Shown: in pieces, positions 63,293 to 64,000 of the stretch
Position numbering within the stretch: position 1 is the stretch's first letter
How the letters are laid out: each line of letters opens with the position of its first letter
DNA from: CAZNXJ01 sp964577115
Lineage (GTDB): Bacteria; Planctomycetota; Planctomycetia; Pirellulales; Pirellulaceae
NCBI GenBank assembly: GCA_964577115.1
Contig: CAZNXJ010000002.1
Location: forward strand, 62,001-126,000
Direction of reading: 5' to 3'
DNA: 64,000 nt
The notes under the pieces: model-generated
What the model was told of the DNA's origin: nothing
The model's input: only the letters and a program-made list of their open reading frames with translations
Database searches by the model: none
Translations under genes and position numbers: made by a program

Positions 63293-64000
63293 ATGCAGGC
63301 TGCGGTGGTCGATCTGCGCAGTGACACGGTAACTCGCCCCACGCCGGGCATGCGGCAATTCATGGCCGAGGCGGACGTGGGTGACGATGTGCTGGATCGC
63401 GATCCGAGCATCGAGGCGCTTCAGGACCGGACGGCAGAACTGCTGGGCAAGGAAGCGGCCATCTATATGCCCAGCGGCACCATGACCAATCAGATCGCCG
63501 TCCGCATCCACTGCAAGCCGGGCGACGAGTTCATTTGCGAGGCGGGATGCCACATTTACAACTACGAGCAGGGCGGGTTTGCTCAGCTAAGCGGCGTGGC
63601 AGCTCGGACCGTCGAAGGCGACTACGGCCGCCTGCATGTCGATCAACTCCGCGATTTGATCCGGCCGGAAAACGAGCACCTGGTGCGTACGCGCCTGGTC
63701 TGTCTCGAGAACACGCATAATCGCGGGGCCGGTCGCATCCAGCCCTACGACGACGTCGAAGCGATCTGCGCGTGGGCTCACGTGAATGGACTGCGAACGC
63801 ACCTGGATGGTGCCCGGCTGTTCAACGCCGTCGCGGCGACCGGCATTCCGGCCGCCGAGTGGGCTCGGCATTTCGACACCGTCAGCGTCTGCTTCAGCAA
63901 GGGCCTCGGTGCACCGGTCGGTTCGGCACTGGCGGGAAGCCGCGAGCTGATCCGTGAAGCTCGCCGCCATCGCAAACTGTTTGGCGGAGGCATGCGGCAG
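63293..64000 (+). CDS. ltaE: Low-specificity L-threonine aldolase (3' end beyond window)
   Basis: The first 236 codons of a PLP enzyme that cleaves threonine or allo-threonine to glycine and acetaldehyde. It begins with DLRSDTVTRPTPGMR, has MPSGTMTNQIA, the aspartate in HLDGARLFNA, and the PLP-binding lysine in CFSKGLGAPVGS. The ATG has GAGGAG 9 bases upstream. The gene is cut by the window end in frame; families are about 340-350 residues, so roughly a third is missing. It is divergent from hisD. Confidence 0.93.
   Translation, partial: MQAAVVDLRSDTVTRPTPGMRQFMAEADVGDDVLDRDPSIEALQDRTAELLGKEAAIYMPSGTMTNQIAVRIHCKPGDEFICEAGCHIYNYEQGGFAQLSGVAARTVEGDYGRLHVDQLRDLIRPENEHLVRTRLVCLENTHNRGAGRIQPYDDVEAICAWAHVNGLRTHLDGARLFNAVAATGIPAAEWARHFDTVSVCFSKGLGAPVGSALAGSRELIREARRHRKLFGGGMRQ

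Overview
The window reads as chromosomal DNA of a GC-rich planctomycete, most like the Pirellulales. Pointers are a PSCyt1/PSCyt2/PSD1 cytochrome protein followed directly by a DUF1501 protein, a DUF1080 protein, a TPR protein ending in two RNA-polymerase alpha-CTD modules, a fused SecDF, a PPi-type phosphofructokinase and many Tat or lipoprotein exports. KdsA and an OmpH/Skp-like chaperone imply a Gram-negative, Kdo-bearing envelope. The three tRNAs (Pro-CGG, Thr-CGT, Gln-CTG) all have C in the wobble position, as suits GC-ending codons. A run of exactly 100 N at 2889-2988 marks a scaffold join, so this is draft assembly.

Layout. 0-2.5 kb: the end of an acyl-CoA catabolic operon (AtuA, AtuA-like small protein, crotonase). 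2.8-8.2 kb, minus strand: OmpH/Skp with the gap, a HisA-like TIM barrel, and two tandem membrane-anchored squalene-cyclase-repeat proteins. 8.7-11.6 kb: rpmG, recJ, pcm. 11.6-13.5 kb: aldo/keto reductase and a YciI protein. 13.6-17.5 kb: the PSCyt1-DUF1501 pair. 17.7-22.8 kb: RND adaptor, RND permease and a DinB protein. 23-27.3 kb, minus strand: quinol nitric oxide reductase and an NnrS-type protein. 27.5-29.5 kb, minus strand: WGR/DUF4240 protein, a second DinB protein, and a thioredoxin-like exported protein with an in-frame TGA in a C-x-x-C position. 29.9-32.2 kb: flavin reductase and a Tat-exported protein of unknown function. 32.2-32.9 kb: relic of a zinc-ribbon/kinase/PP2C protein. 33.2-33.5 kb: tRNA-Pro and a heptamer array.

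33.6-40.2 kb, minus strand: an apparent operon, TPR-alpha-CTD protein, tgt, yajC, secDF, ending in a clear terminator. 40.3-44.7 kb: tRNA-Thr, lipid kinase, kdsA and a TPR lipoprotein. 44.8-47.4 kb, minus strand: a GH10-like protein and a DUF1080 protein, translationally coupled. 48-52 kb: purC, an FHA-GAF-PP2C regulator on the other strand, tRNA-Gln and a small STN-domain exported protein. 52.2-56.6 kb, minus strand: a beta-propeller exported protein, HAD phosphatase, accC, accB. 57.2-59.7 kb: thioredoxin-TPR (CnoX-like) protein and PPi-PFK. 59.9-63 kb, minus strand: hisD-hisC-hisB. 63.3 kb to the end: a threonine aldolase cut by the window edge.

The most interesting observation is the candidate selenoprotein at 28994-29545. 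Its frame stays open on both sides of one TGA that falls where a redox cysteine is expected. A second theme is loss of zinc ligands: the tRNA-guanine transglycosylase has Thr/Ser/Ser where the three zinc cysteines normally are, and bL33 has lost most of its zinc-ribbon cysteines. Other points are an alpha-CTD protein coupled to tgt, a GH10-like protein lacking both catalytic glutamates, and an NO-detoxification pair with iron-sulfur-repair-type helical domains at both ends of NnrS. All calls come from reading the sequence; no database search was run.
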